DNA from: Tritrichomonas foetus
Lineage: Eukaryota; Parabasalia; Tritrichomonadida; Tritrichomonadidae
NCBI GenBank assembly: GCA_001839685.1
Contig: MLAK01000601.1
Location: 37,646 to 94,462 of the forward strand
Direction of reading: 5' to 3'
Length of the DNA: 56,817 nucleotides
Part shown: in pieces, positions 29,525 through 40,700 of the stretch
Position numbering within the stretch: the stretch's first letter is position 1
Layout of the letters: every line of letters begins with the position of its first letter
Translations under genes and position numbers: made by a program
The notes under the pieces: model-generated
The model's input: the letters and a program-made list of their open reading frames with translations, nothing else
What the model was told of the DNA's origin: nothing
Databases searched by the model: none

Positions 29525-32500
29525 ATGGATTTTCATCATGAGATGGAAATTCAAGAAATTCTTGTTGGAATTAATAGATATAATATTGAAGCGATATTTT
29601 CTTACCTTTCGTTTGATTTTTTCTCAGGAAATGAAAATACAAAAAATCTTGTCATCCAAAATATTTTGCTGGTCATTGAAATTTGCCCAAAACAGATTGA
29701 TTATATTGTTAAGTTATGTCTTCTTTTATTTGGACAAGAAAAACTGTTTTCCATTCAATTATATAATTTATTGATACACAACTTTTCCCAGCAAGCCCAA
29801 TATTTTATTTCTTTGGGTTACAAGCAAGGTTTGTTCAGTCAACAATTAATATTTTCGACAATTCGATACTTCATCGAAATGAAGAATGAAAGATGCGCAT
29901 TTTTATTATCGAGATGGTTCGTTCAAGATATTATTGAGAACAGTCCAGAAATTTATGAAAAATTCATCCGATTTACATCTTTGAAATCCAATGAATCGGA
30001 TTTTCTAAGGAAATTCAAAAAAGTGGAACCTGAAAAATCGCCATTCGGAACTTCATTGATACCAAATCCATTTAACAATGTTTTATATTCCAATAATTCG
30101 TATTCGAATAATCTGTTTTCAAATAATTTATATGGACAGAAAAATTCATTTATTAAAGAAGATAATGAATTGTTTTATAAAGAGCTTTTAGAAATCATTA
30201 AAAAGGATGATTTTGAAAAAATTACAGAAAAAATTCCTCAATTAGTTTCAAACTCCTCAATTAAAATGGAGCCTTTAAGCGAATCAAACATTTTACTTGA
30301 TTCACAATTAACTGTTTTAGATTTATGCGCTTTTTACAATTCAATAAACTGCTTTGAAACTTTATATGAATATTTGCCTATCGACTCTACTAAGCCATTC
30401 AATTTACTTCATTATGCAATTGCTGGTAGATCAATTCCAATTATTCTTTCTTTGATTGAAAAGAATTTTCCGACACGTGGTGCTGTTCAATGTGCCATTT
30501 ATTTTCATTTGAATGAAATGATTGATTTATTTGTTTATAAAGAAGATCATGTTTGGGGTACCAAATTATTTCAATCATGTCATACAAATAATATTTATTC
30601 TTTTATACAAATCATAGATGAAATTGACAATAATATTGCCAATGATTTAAATATGAGTGAAAATATAAACCAAGAAGAAAGTGACAATCATTTTATTGAT
30701 TCAATGTTAAATGAAAGTCTTTTAATTTCCATAAAAAGAGGATTTTTTGAAATTACCCAAATTTTATTGACAAAATTCAAATACTTTATTGATATTAAAA
30801 ATATTAGAGACAAAGATAATAATACAATATTCATGATTGCATCAATGAATAGGGATTGGAAGTTGTTAAAATTTCTTTTCGAAATTTATCCAGATCTTGA
30901 TGTAAACTTTAAAAATAATAATGGACATACATCCCTTTCAATTGCAGCATATTATGGGAATTATTCAATTGTTAATCATCTCATTCAATTAACTAATTCA
31001 GAAAATATTCTCAAATCTCTTGCTTCCGCTTTAAATAGTCCATTCAAGAAATCTAACAATCACAATAAAACTATTTCTTCGATTATGAATGCGATTAATA
31101 TATCTTATAATCATCAGCTGGATCATCAGTTGGACAATAAAGTAAATCAGTATTCAAAAAATCAGGCATCAAATATTCATTCAATTGTACTTTTTCAAGA
31201 TACAATATTATGTGCGGCCATTTCTTGTGATAATTTGTATGTGTTTTCTTCGATCAAAATTCCAGAGAATTTATTTGGTAAAACTTTCGATGATATAATT
31301 AAACATGATTCAATTAAAATCTTCAAATTCTTTTATGAAAATGAATTATGCAATAAAACTGAATCATATGATTATTTATCTAAATCTGTTCAATTCCATG
31401 CCTACAATATTTTGAAATTTATTTTATCTAATAACATTCACAAAAAACTTCTGAAAATTATTGTTGCTATCAATGAAAAAATTAATACTGAAGAAGAAGT
31501 ATTGAAATTTTATACATTTTCTTCAATTGAACATCCAAAAATTCTTCAACTTCTTTTTGAGCATTTTGAAATTGATCCAAATAATCATTTCCAGTCTGGT
31601 CATACTCTATTTACTTATGCAGCTAAGAAATCTGCAATTGAAACATTTAAATTTTTAGTAACTTTACCTAATGTTGACATTAACATTGAAGATTCGGATA
31701 ATTATGATCCAATAAACGAAGCATATTTAGCAAAATGCTATCCTATATTTTCAATGTGCATCAAACATCCTTCAATCAATTTCTCGAAATCAACTTTTGT
31801 TGCTGAAACTGCAATGGATATTTTAATTCAAATAAATGATTTAGAAGGTATTAAAATCATTGTAAAAAATTTCCCCAATATAAATATTGCATCAGGAACT
31901 AAGTCTCCATTAAGCTTAGCCATGTCTAAAAACTCTAAAGAAATATATGATTATTTCATGTCTCTAAAATCAACAGGTATGAATAATCAATTGTTGGAAA
32001 ACGCTATTAGAAGTAATGATGCAGATTTGGTTGGAAAATTCCTCAATGAATTTGAAAATATTGATTTTTACTTTGATTCTGGATCTACTCCTCTCATATC
32101 TGCAATAAAAACTGGAAATATGAAAATATTGAATAAAATTTTCGAATTATTCCCCAATGTTGATGTGAATTTATGTACAAAATTATCCAAAGAATTCCCA
32201 TTAGTAGCTGCTCTCAATTCTGGATATGAATGTGTATTTAATTTAATTTTATCTCAACCAAAAATTAATATAAACGTTCAAACAGGCTTAAATCAATTTC
32301 TTTTGTCAATAGCAATTCCTAAAAAAATACCTTCTATTATTGATAGTATTCTTGCTCGAAATGATCTTATTATGGATCATATTAACAAAGCCCTATTTGA
32401 CTCCATTAGTTATGATGATTTATCCTCATTTAAGAAATTAATTGAATATCCAGGTGTTGATCTTGAAACGAAGAACTACTGTCAGCAAACACCGTACGAA

Positions 32501-32929
32501 GCTGCCTGTGCTTTTCAAAATGAAACAAAAAAAGAAATGTGTCGTTTACTAAAAGAAAAAGGGGTAAATACCGATGTAAAATCGAACTCTTTTGGCCCAG
32601 TGAAAATTAACACCTCACCTTTAGTTTCTGGTGAAAAAATTAACGCTAATTATAACAAAAATCTTGGTGAACATAATAGATCAAAACTGAACAAACAAAA
32701 TGAGCTTCAATTTGAATTATCGAAAATAAATCAGCAAAACTCTGATTTTTTGAGTCCATCTTTATATAAGTCCTCAGCTTTTGGCCACAATGACAATGAA
32801 TCATTAACCAATAATTTTGGTTCAATGACTAATTCGAACTTATCTTATCAACTCTCATATCCAACTCATTCGAATCACATTCATAATATTAATAATATCA
32901 AAGCTGATGATAAAAAAAATTTGACATAA
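29525..32929 (+). CDS. Ankyrin repeat protein, degenerate array
   Basis: 1134 residues from the ATG at 29525; the frame opens five codons earlier with TTG. The N-terminal 200 residues are helical and resemble the start of other trichomonad ankyrin proteins. They are followed by a low-complexity insert with repeated Y/F-S-N-N units (about 180-205). Ankyrin units run from about 260 to 1010. Many are worn, but a clear one reads NNGHTSLSIAAYYGNYSIVNHLI, and DVN/NIN turns recur. Residues 1020-1134 are a polar Asn/Ser tail with no domain. It is the same general class as the gene at 21256, but the two are not close copies. It is probably a protein-binding scaffold of unknown function. The stop codon overlaps TAAA. 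Confidence 0.88.
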   Translation: MDFHHEMEIQEILVGINRYNIEAIFSYLSFDFFSGNENTKNLVIQNILLVIEICPKQIDYIVKLCLLLFGQEKLFSIQLYNLLIHNFSQQAQYFISLGYKQGLFSQQLIFSTIRYFIEMKNERCAFLLSRWFVQDIIENSPEIYEKFIRFTSLKSNESDFLRKFKKVEPEKSPFGTSLIPNPFNNVLYSNNSYSNNLFSNNLYGQKNSFIKEDNELFYKELLEIIKKDDFEKITEKIPQLVSNSSIKMEPLSESNILLDSQLTVLDLCAFYNSINCFETLYEYLPIDSTKPFNLLHYAIAGRSIPIILSLIEKNFPTRGAVQCAIYFHLNEMIDLFVYKEDHVWGTKLFQSCHTNNIYSFIQIIDEIDNNIANDLNMSENINQEESDNHFIDSMLNESLLISIKRGFFEITQILLTKFKYFIDIKNIRDKDNNTIFMIASMNRDWKLLKFLFEIYPDLDVNFKNNNGHTSLSIAAYYGNYSIVNHLIQLTNSENILKSLASALNSPFKKSNNHNKTISSIMNAINISYNHQLDHQLDNKVNQYSKNQASNIHSIVLFQDTILCAAISCDNLYVFSSIKIPENLFGKTFDDIIKHDSIKIFKFFYENELCNKTESYDYLSKSVQFHAYNILKFILSNNIHKKLLKIIVAINEKINTEEEVLKFYTFSSIEHPKILQLLFEHFEIDPNNHFQSGHTLFTYAAKKSAIETFKFLVTLPNVDINIEDSDNYDPINEAYLAKCYPIFSMCIKHPSINFSKSTFVAETAMDILIQINDLEGIKIIVKNFPNINIASGTKSPLSLAMSKNSKEIYDYFMSLKSTGMNNQLLENAIRSNDADLVGKFLNEFENIDFYFDSGSTPLISAIKTGNMKILNKIFELFPNVDVNLCTKLSKEFPLVAALNSGYECVFNLILSQPKININVQTGLNQFLLSIAIPKKIPSIIDSILARNDLIMDHINKALFDSISYDDLSSFKKLIEYPGVDLETKNYCQQTPYEAACAFQNETKKEMCRLLKEKGVNTDVKSNSFGPVKINTSPLVSGEKINANYNKNLGEHNRSKLNKQNELQFELSKINQQNSDFLSPSLYKSSAFGHNDNESLTNNFGSMTNSNLSYQLSYPTHSNHIHNINNIKADDKKNLT

Positions 32930-33072
32930 ATAAATAGAATTTGTTTAAAGAAACTGATATTTATTCCGACATTTATAGTAAACATTGATTTCTTTCATCT
33001 TCAATAATTAGATAATTTATTCTTATGAATATGAATGTCATGAATAAGAAAGTGCTAACCCTCAATCTTATA

Positions 33073-35798
33073 TCACATTTTCTTCAAAATAAATGAAGCT
33101 TTAATTCTATAACATTCTGTAACATTTTCGGGGTTAAACACTTTCCCACTCAATTTAATTTTTCCGGCTTTCATTTGAGATGCTCTTGTCATAACTGTAA
33201 ATGTTTCTGCTTGACCTGGAAAATCAAGCCAATTATAGCGATTCTTTTGATCTTTAACAAGAAAGTTACGCTTAGTTTTGGTTGAAAAAGAAATATTTCC
33301 TGATTTCCTTCTATTACGAAATTCAATTTTCCAATAAACAGTCGAATTTTTAGAATTAGTTAAAATGGTTCCTAAATCAGTTCGTAAGGCATTATTTAAT
33401 GGAATATCATATTCATGATCATTGATTACGTAATATACATGTAACACTTCAAATAATGGATAATTTAAGTGAGTATCAGAAGGAAGTCCTTCTGGTGGTG
33501 TTACAGGGGGATTTGTAGTATTATTTATTATGCTAGGTGGTGAAGGGGATGGAAGTGTTTTATGATTTTTCACAGTTTTGCTTTGAGCTCTCTTTTTCAA
33601 TAAAACTTCCTCACTATCATTTTCATGATTTATATCTTTGGTATCTTCATTTGTTTCATCATGTGAATGTTTAACGGAAGCTGAACTTTTTTCTTTAGAG
33701 ATGGAATATAAATCATCTTCAGACAAAATTGTTGCATCTTTTCTTTTTAGAATATAAGAATTGCGGATATTTGTGTTTGGAATTGGTGGATATTTCGGGA
33801 TCTTATTGTCAATATTACTGATTTTTTCATCTTGATTATCAGAATCACTGTCAGTTAGCATCAAATCAGCTTCAACAGAAAATTGAGATTCTTTTTTTGT
33901 TTCAATTTCAATTATTTTCTCAGGGTGATAAGTATATGTGACTGTAAGCATTTGGTACAAGTCATCATCTTCATTATTTTCATCATCATCAGAATTGTAA
34001 CTATTTTGATCTTCTTTGTCAAATCTTTCTTGTTCTAATCGCTCTTGTTCTAATCGCTCACGTTCTAATCGCTCACGTTCTAATCGTTCTTTCTCTAATC
34101 TTTCTTGTTCTAATCGTTCTCGTTCTAATCGTTCTNNNNNNNNNNNNNNNNNNNNNNNNNNNNNNNNNNNNNNNNNNNNNNNNNNNNNNNNNNNNNNNNN
34201 NNNNNNNNNNNNNNNNNNNNNNNNNNNNNNNNNNNNNNNNNNNNNNNNNNNNNNNNNNNNNNNNNNNNNNNNNNNNNNNNNNNNNNNNNNNNNNNNNNNN
34301 NNNNNNNNNNNNNNNNNNNNNNNNNNNNNNNNNNNNNNNNNNNNNNNNNNNNNNNNNNNNNNNNNNNNNNNNNNNNNNNNNNNNNNNNNNNNNNNNNNNN
34401 NNNNNNNNNNNNNNNNNNNNNNNNNNNNNNNNNNNNNNNNNNNNNNNNNNNNNNNNNNNNNNNNNNNNNNNNNNNNNNNNNNNNNNNNNNNNNNNNNNNN
34501 NNNNNNNNNNNNNNNNNNNNNNNNNNNNNNNNNNNNNNNNNNNNNNNNNNNNNNNNNNNNNNNNNNNNNNNNNNNNNNNNNNNNNNNNNNNNNNNNNNNN
34601 NNNNNNNNNNNNNNNNNNNNNNNNNNNNNNNNNNNNNNNNNNNNNNNNNNNNNNNNNNNNNNNNNNNNNNNNNNNNNNNNNNNNNNNNNNNNNNNNNNNN
34701 NNNNNNNNNNNNNNNNNNNNNNNNNNNNNNNNNNNNNNNNNNNNNNNNNNNNNNNNNNNNNNNNNNNNNNNNNNNNNNNNGTTCTAATCGTTCTTGTTCT
34801 AATCTTTCTCGTTCTAATCGCTCACGTTCTAATCGTTCTTTCTCGCTGTTTGCTTTTTCTGGATTTTCTTTTACCACATCAAGTCCTGATATGAAAATAT
34901 CAATAACAGTTGAATTTGTTCCTGGTAGTCTACAATCAGGAGCCACAAGCGTTTCAAGAATTTCATTGAATCCTGGACGTCCTGTTGGGTCTTCACACCA
35001 GCATTTTTCAATGAGTGCTTTCAAATTGGGGTTTGGAATTGATGCCAAATTAGGACGCCATTTTCTGTTCACAATATTTATTCTATGCAAACCTTCTTGT
35101 CCTGTTTTTCCACCAGAAATTGTTTGTCCTGTTATAATTTCATAAGCAAGAATTGAGAAAGAAAAAACATCACTTTTTTTGTTTGGCTTTGAAGTTTTCC
35201 GAAGGATCTCTGGTGCTGTGTAGTAAATCTCCTCTGGGCGATTTGTTGCGTCTGTGAAAAGGTAATACGAAATCACATAATCACAAACCTTCGGATGATA
35301 ATCCTTATCCAATAAAATATTGCATGGTCGGAGATCTCCATGAATTATATTATTTCCATGTAAGTATTTCATTCCATATGCAATTCCTATCAATACTTTA
35401 TTTTTCACATCATTTGTCCAAAATCTTGGAGTGATCCCATTATTGATTTTATCAAATATTGTTGAAATTGCTCCATTCGGAACAAACTCATGAATGATAT
35501 AAATAACCGTTTTATTTCCTATATTCTTTTCACCTGTACCTCTATTTTCGCTCACAATTTTTTCATGCTTTTCAAGGATGCCTTTTGGCCTTAAAACGCA
35601 AGAACAATTATTTAATTTACAGAGATTTTTAAGTTGGTCAACAGAAAAATCTTGAGTAACTCCTTTTTTTGAAACAAATAATAATCCAGTTGATGTTTGT
35701 CGTATTTTATTTACAATTGCGCGGTCTTGTTTTCCCAGTGGACGCTTTATAACTGTTGTGAATTCAAAATCCTTCTCATTCAGTAAAAAATCGCTCAT
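33073..35798 (-). CDS. TKL-like kinase or pseudokinase with XERLE repeat and C-terminal domain, across an assembly gap
   Basis: I read this as one gene. Translation from the ATG at 35798 gives a kinase domain (about residues 20-295). It has HGDLRPCNIL in the catalytic loop (Asp155, Asn160), DYV in place of DFG (173-175), APE (195-197) and a C-lobe ending CW.EDPTGRPGF. No glycine-rich loop is visible. It then enters pentapeptide repeats of the form (R/Q/K)ERLE encoded by a 15-bp unit and runs into the N gap. On the other side the same repeat resumes and passes in frame through DKEDQNSYNSDDDENNEDDD into a roughly 290-residue C-terminal part ending at 33073. That part has a disordered linker and a beta-rich domain (about the last 130 residues, from LFEVLHVYYVIND). 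The N-gap size puts the two halves one base out of frame, which is expected of an estimated gap. The degenerate active site suggests weak or no catalysis. About 908 residues if the gap is about right. Confidence 0.8.
34021..34845 (-). repeat. 15-bp coding tandem repeat (XERLE), unresolved
   Basis: Units like GAACGATTAGAACGT repeat on both sides of the N gap: about seven and a half to the left (34021-34135) and about four to the right (34781-34845). They encode Glu-Arg-Leu-Glu plus Arg, Gln or Lys and should form a continuous charged helix. The assembly failed inside it, so the copy number is unknown. Confidence 0.9.
34136..34780. other. Assembly gap (645 N)
   Basis: A run of 645 N lies wholly inside the 15-bp repeat. 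For the repeat phase and reading frame to hold, the true gap must be 15k+1 bases (for example 646). The stated 645 is one short. Confidence 0.95.
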
Positions 35799-36381
35799 GT
35801 GATCTTGTTTTTGAGAATTGAATAAAGTCGATGAAATTTGTTTGGCATCTCTGAAAATATTTTGAATGTCGAATAAAATCAAATATATTTAACTTGTATT
35901 ATAAATAGTAAATAATTTTAATATTCCTTTATTTAAGCGAAAATATCATTTTTGAAATATTATTTTCTTTTATATAAATTAATTATTAATATTACATGGA
36001 GTAAACCGATTTAATCACTACTTGAGATTTCTATTGAATAACTTTTTCTAATTGTTTCAACACAAATTCTGAGTGGTGCTTTGACAATTCACTACTTAGA
36101 CGACTCTTTGAATAAATAAAGTAAACCTACCAAAAAAGGGAAGCTATTGAATGAAAATTATAACTTTTTGTGTTTATCGTACCCTATCATTTCAAATTTC
36201 TCGTACAGACATAAAGGCTGATTATTGAAGGTTGAAACTCTGTCTATAGCATATACTTACATACTTTCTTCAAACAAGATTTTGATGTCTAGATCGCAAA
36301 ATGAAAAAAAGAAATATGGAAATAATTATTTTGATGTATTTATATACATATACATTTATGAATATAATAAACGCATTTTTA
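35799..36381. other. Intergenic region between two minus-strand kinase genes
   Basis: 583 AT-rich bases. Small frames on the plus strand here lack any coding character. An open minus-strand stretch runs 28 codons upstream of 35798 to a TTG, but has no ATG. No gene or RNA is seen. Confidence 0.5.
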
Positions 36382-37314
36382 TCACTTGTCAATGTTCATC
36401 TTCATAACATTTTCTTTTTCCATATTTATCCATTGTTTTCCAAGCATTTCAACAAAGAATGGATGATACAAGCATTGTGTGGCTGTTGGTCTTTTCAAAG
36501 GATCTTTATTCAGCATTTTATTAATTAAATCTTTCAAGCTTGATGGAAACATTTCCCATTCTTTCGATTCAAATGAAAGTTTTAAATTCATGGCTTCGAA
36601 ATACATGACCTCCATGTGTTTGAGGTGTAATATTTCTTTTCCTGTAATTAAATATATAAATGTTGCAGCAAGCGACCAAATATCTGATGGAAGGCCGTGG
36701 GGCTTCATTCCCAGGAGCTCCGGTGCGGAAAAAATGCACGTCATTAAGTGGCAGGTACACATTTGGTGTTTTTCTAAATGAGTGGCATGACCAAAATCAA
36801 TCAACTGTGGAATGGGATCGGCCAAATCAGATTGGGTCAGGACAATGTTGGCCGGCTTGATGTCGCCATGTAAGATATTTTGAGAATGGAGATATTCAAT
36901 TGATTCTATAACTCTATACATAATTTTAGCAATAGAGAGGGGATTTAAACTGCTATGTATGGATCTGCAATCATTAATACATTCCAAATTATTAGATTGC
37001 ATTATATTGTTATTCAATGATGGAAGTTCAGCCAAACTGCCCCCAAGAGCGCGTGGCATCAGCAATGCTCGATAATCTTGAAAATCGAAATATTCAGAAA
37101 TCGGCATGATATATTTATGTTTTAATTTGCTTTGAATTTTAAATTCTTTATCAACCTGTTCCGCAGGCATGAGGGATTTGTGAATTATTTTGAGTGCCAT
37201 TTTCTCTTTTGATTTTGGGACATAAACAACATAAACAAGCGAGTTTCGAGTGCTACCAATCAATGTAACAAGTCTTAAATTTTTAACGCGGGATGGTGGC
37301 GGAGGACATTGCAT
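36382..37314 (-). CDS. Serine/threonine protein kinase
   Basis: 310 residues, nearly all kinase domain. The visible motifs are MALKIIHK with Lys42, the alphaC Glu57 (DKEFKI), HGDIKPANIV with Asp151, Lys153 and Asn156, IDFG at 172-175, SAPE at 196-199, DIWSLAATFIYL and a KDPLKRPTATQCLYHPFF end. The core ATP-binding and catalytic residues are therefore present, and it is probably active, of the CAMK/Aurora-like general type. The glycine loop is degenerate (IGSTRNSLVY), and HRD is HGD, as in the neighbouring kinase gene. A Cys-rich activation segment (MCTCHLMTC) is unusual. There is no regulatory domain. Substrate and pathway are unknown. It is divergent from the BEACH gene over 477 bases. Confidence 0.93.
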   Translation of the reverse strand: MQCPPPPSRVKNLRLVTLIGSTRNSLVYVVYVPKSKEKMALKIIHKSLMPAEQVDKEFKIQSKLKHKYIMPISEYFDFQDYRALLMPRALGGSLAELPSLNNNIMQSNNLECINDCRSIHSSLNPLSIAKIMYRVIESIEYLHSQNILHGDIKPANIVLTQSDLADPIPQLIDFGHATHLEKHQMCTCHLMTCIFSAPELLGMKPHGLPSDIWSLAATFIYLITGKEILHLKHMEVMYFEAMNLKLSFESKEWEMFPSSLKDLINKMLNKDPLKRPTATQCLYHPFFVEMLGKQWINMEKENVMKMNIDK

Positions 37315-37791
37315 ATAAAAGATGATTTTCGCGAAAATTTTATTACTAACTTTTTGTTTAGTTATCGTTTAAACGTAATCATTGAACTATTTATCAAAAA
37401 GTTTTGACAAATATGAATGATGAGGGGAAAGTAATCGTAAATTATTTTTCTCGTCATTTACTTTCTGAAGTGGCACAATTTTGAGAATTATTGTAAAACT
37501 TTTGTAAAGAGACTTAATATTATTTTACGATACAATATTGAATATCTTATTTCGGGATTATATTGGCCTATAATATGGTGAAATGTTGTGTTATACTATT
37601 TCAATAGTTTCAATAGAAAGCATATTGAAAAATTGAATTGAACTGATTTAAAAAAAGGTTATGGTTAATATTTTCTATTGGAGAAAGGTAAATAAGAAAA
37701 ATCAATTCGTTCTCAAAATCTTCAGAAAAATATTATTTCGTTCTATCAAATCTATGGCAATTTCAATCAAAAATTCGTCTTAAATCAATTC
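37315..37791. other. Divergent intergenic region
   Basis: This region holds the promoters of the kinase gene (minus) and the BEACH gene (plus). It contains a 10-base palindrome (37366-37375), described separately. No gene is seen. Confidence 0.5.
37362..37375. promoter_or_regulatory. Possible Myb element with palindrome
   Basis: The minus strand reads CGTTTAAACGATAA, which contains AACGATA, like the Myb recognition element (TAACGATA) described in Trichomonas vaginalis. It overlaps the perfect palindrome CGTTTAAACG (37366-37375). It lies about 50-60 bases before the kinase ATG on the minus strand. Three Myb genes in the window make a link attractive, but it is unproved. Confidence 0.3.
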
Positions 37792-40700
37792 ATGATTAAA
37801 GCTTTTTTTGGATCTAAGCAAACTACTGCAGTTCCATCGTCATATATCGATCTCGTCACCTTCCGATCTAAGACACCAATCAACGCAGAATCACTGAATT
37901 CAAACGAATTAAAATTAATTTCTGCCATTCCATCACTCGAAAATAAAGATCTCGCTAAACTTCACAAAATGAAAACATTAAATGATATTTTAAAAATTAC
38001 TGCTCCAAAATTAGTTTATGACTCACAAATTTTATCGACATTGATTTCCAAAGCAGGTTCTCAAACTTCAGACGCGTATGCAATTATTGTGTGCTATCAA
38101 ATTTTCTTATGGTTGTTTGATCAGAAAAAATCTGTGAAAGAAACAAACATCGAATTATTTCTGAATTCATTAATTAAAATAACAATTGTTAATAATTATG
38201 GAGTTAGTCAATTGCAACTGATAATAAATTATTTATTTGGTGAAATTTTGAATATTATTGTCAATATACCCAATTTTCAATGGAGTGATCAATTATATAA
38301 ATTATTCATTTCTTATTTCAAAAATAATTTAACATTAGACTCGTCAAATTTCCAAAATTTTGCAGTAATTATGAAACAAATTTTAGGGCATGGCTCAGAA
38401 CCACTTGTTGAAAGTTGTTTAACTTTAATTGATAATTTAATTGTACAAAATGCATCTATTTTAAATTCACCTGATAATGGAATCCTTGTTGGTTTGATCC
38501 AACCACATATTCAAGCTTTGCGGCCAATTTCTCTGCATATTTTAGCACATTTAGCTGCAAAATCAACAACAGTAGCGAGAAATATTTCAGAATCGTTTAT
38601 AATAATTGCTTCATCATTTTTAAATGTTGCATTAAAACAAAATTTCCATACAATTACAATTCCAGATGACAACGATCCGGTTATTTCTGAAGTTTCGTCA
38701 GGATCACAAATTAATTACCAATTTTTAGATGATTTTGAATTTGTCCCTTATTTTACACAACCACCCTTTGAATTTTATAATAATAATATTCCTTGTTCTA
38801 ATTTAGTAACGATAGAAACAAAGGATATTTGCAAATCAATAAGTATTTGTTTGAAAGGTGCTAATAAAGAATATAAAAAACAATTCGAAACTACATTTTT
38901 ACATAATATTGGAGCTATTTCTAATTCCGGATCAGCTGCTTTTGGTGAATTAACAGCTGCATTTTTGCTGTTATTTGATGATTTTGCGAGTTCTGATAGC
39001 TTTCAAGATGATACTATCCCAATGCTGGTGAATACGAATATTTTTCATAAATTATTGCATGTTTTCCATGAAGAACCTCTTGATAAATGTATTAATTCGT
39101 TTAGAGAAGCTTTATTGGAACATATTTATCGTTTTTGTCCAAATAATATTCATAATTTACTGAAGCAAATTGAATCTAAAAAATTTGTATATATTGAATT
39201 CTTAACTAGAATATTAAATCATGTTGATTGGTTCCCTTTGAATACTCTTGGAACTAATCAGTTTTATATAACACTGATGAAACTATCTAAAGAATTACAA
39301 AATATGAATATGAAAGATCCGAATTCTACAATTATCAAAAAGGCCAGAAACAGTCTTTTCATTTTTATGACAAATTTGGCTCTTGATCAACAAGCATCCC
39401 CTTATTACATTTCATCTCAAGCATTTTCTTTAGGCTATTTAGTTTTAATTTTCGAGTCATCTTTAACTAATGATGTTTTATTCACTATACGTAATTCTAT
39501 TGCCAAAATGAAGCCAGAACATGTAAATCAAGACACATTTGCGCATGTAATTCAATTCCTAAGAAATACAATTAACTCCTGTCGAACAAAATGTCATCTT
39601 GAAAAATATCAAATATTAGCAAGGAATATTGCAACTGAGATATCGACTGCAATTGCACATAATTGTTCATTTTCGATTTACTTTAGTCAAATAATTATTC
39701 CATTTTTGAAAAATATTCAAACATTCCCAGATGAAACAATTTTATCAAGTATGCTAAGAATGCTTACTATATATGCAACGGTTAAGAATAATTATGAATT
39801 AAATGGATCGACAATGAATCAATTATATCTTTCTATCAACAAAGTTAATGGTCAAAATCCATCAGTTTATACAGAAAATATGCTATTTTGTTTATTAAGA
39901 GGTTGTTTATGTACACAGAGTGATTCACCTTTTTTGATTTCTACTCCATCTGTTCTTCCGTTGATTTTAGCTGCTTTTGGGCAATCCAACAAAGCCATGC
40001 ACATTATTGAACTGATTAAAAACCTGTGTGAATATTCTGATTATAATAAAGTAATGTGCCACATTGGTGATGTTGATCTTATTCTCCTTAAATATATTTG
40101 CTCAAGAAACGATGAAAAACCAATTGTTTATCGAGGATGTGAATTTTCTATGCATTTTGAAAAAGAAGATATTTTTAATACAATTATTCCATTAATTTCA
40201 TTGATTTCCACTGCTAAATCAAATAGTTCTGATGCACACTATTTAATTGAACATTTAGTTCAAGAAACTGATTTTGAATTATGTAGTTTTCTCACTAGAC
40301 TTGTTTCAAAGCGTCATGAAGTACCACGCACTTTGTTTTCACTTGGTCCTGATCTACCACAATTCTCTATTGATGGAATTGTTGCAAGTGATCTTGAAAA
40401 TGGACTTACAATTTCATTTTTACTTTACATTGATAGGGAATGCTTTAAAGAAAGTAATTCAAATGTTTCACTATTATCAATTTACGATAGCAATAATGAA
40501 GAATTCTCATTATATGTAAATCAAGTCACTTTATATGCCAAGCATGAAGGAGAAAGTACAAAAGAAACTGTTCATTTAGTAAAGAATATTACAGGAGGTG
40601 TTTGGAATAAAATTACAATTTGTGTTTCTTTTACACAAGAAAAAGTTCAAATTTGTAATTACATTAATGATAAGAAATTATCAGATTCGGAATTATCCCC

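Noticed and set aside
34125..34135. Stop codon ending the kinase just left of the gap
   Set aside because: It arises only because the N gap is one base out of phase. The repeat frame on that side is open.
34016..34894. Plus-strand Ser/Arg/Asn repeat protein across the N gap
   Set aside because: It is the antisense reading of the XERLE coding repeat. The kinase on the minus strand explains the sequence, and the plus frame has no flanking domain.
36479..36781. 100-codon plus-strand frame inside the kinase gene
   Set aside because: It is the antisense shadow of a well-supported kinase domain.
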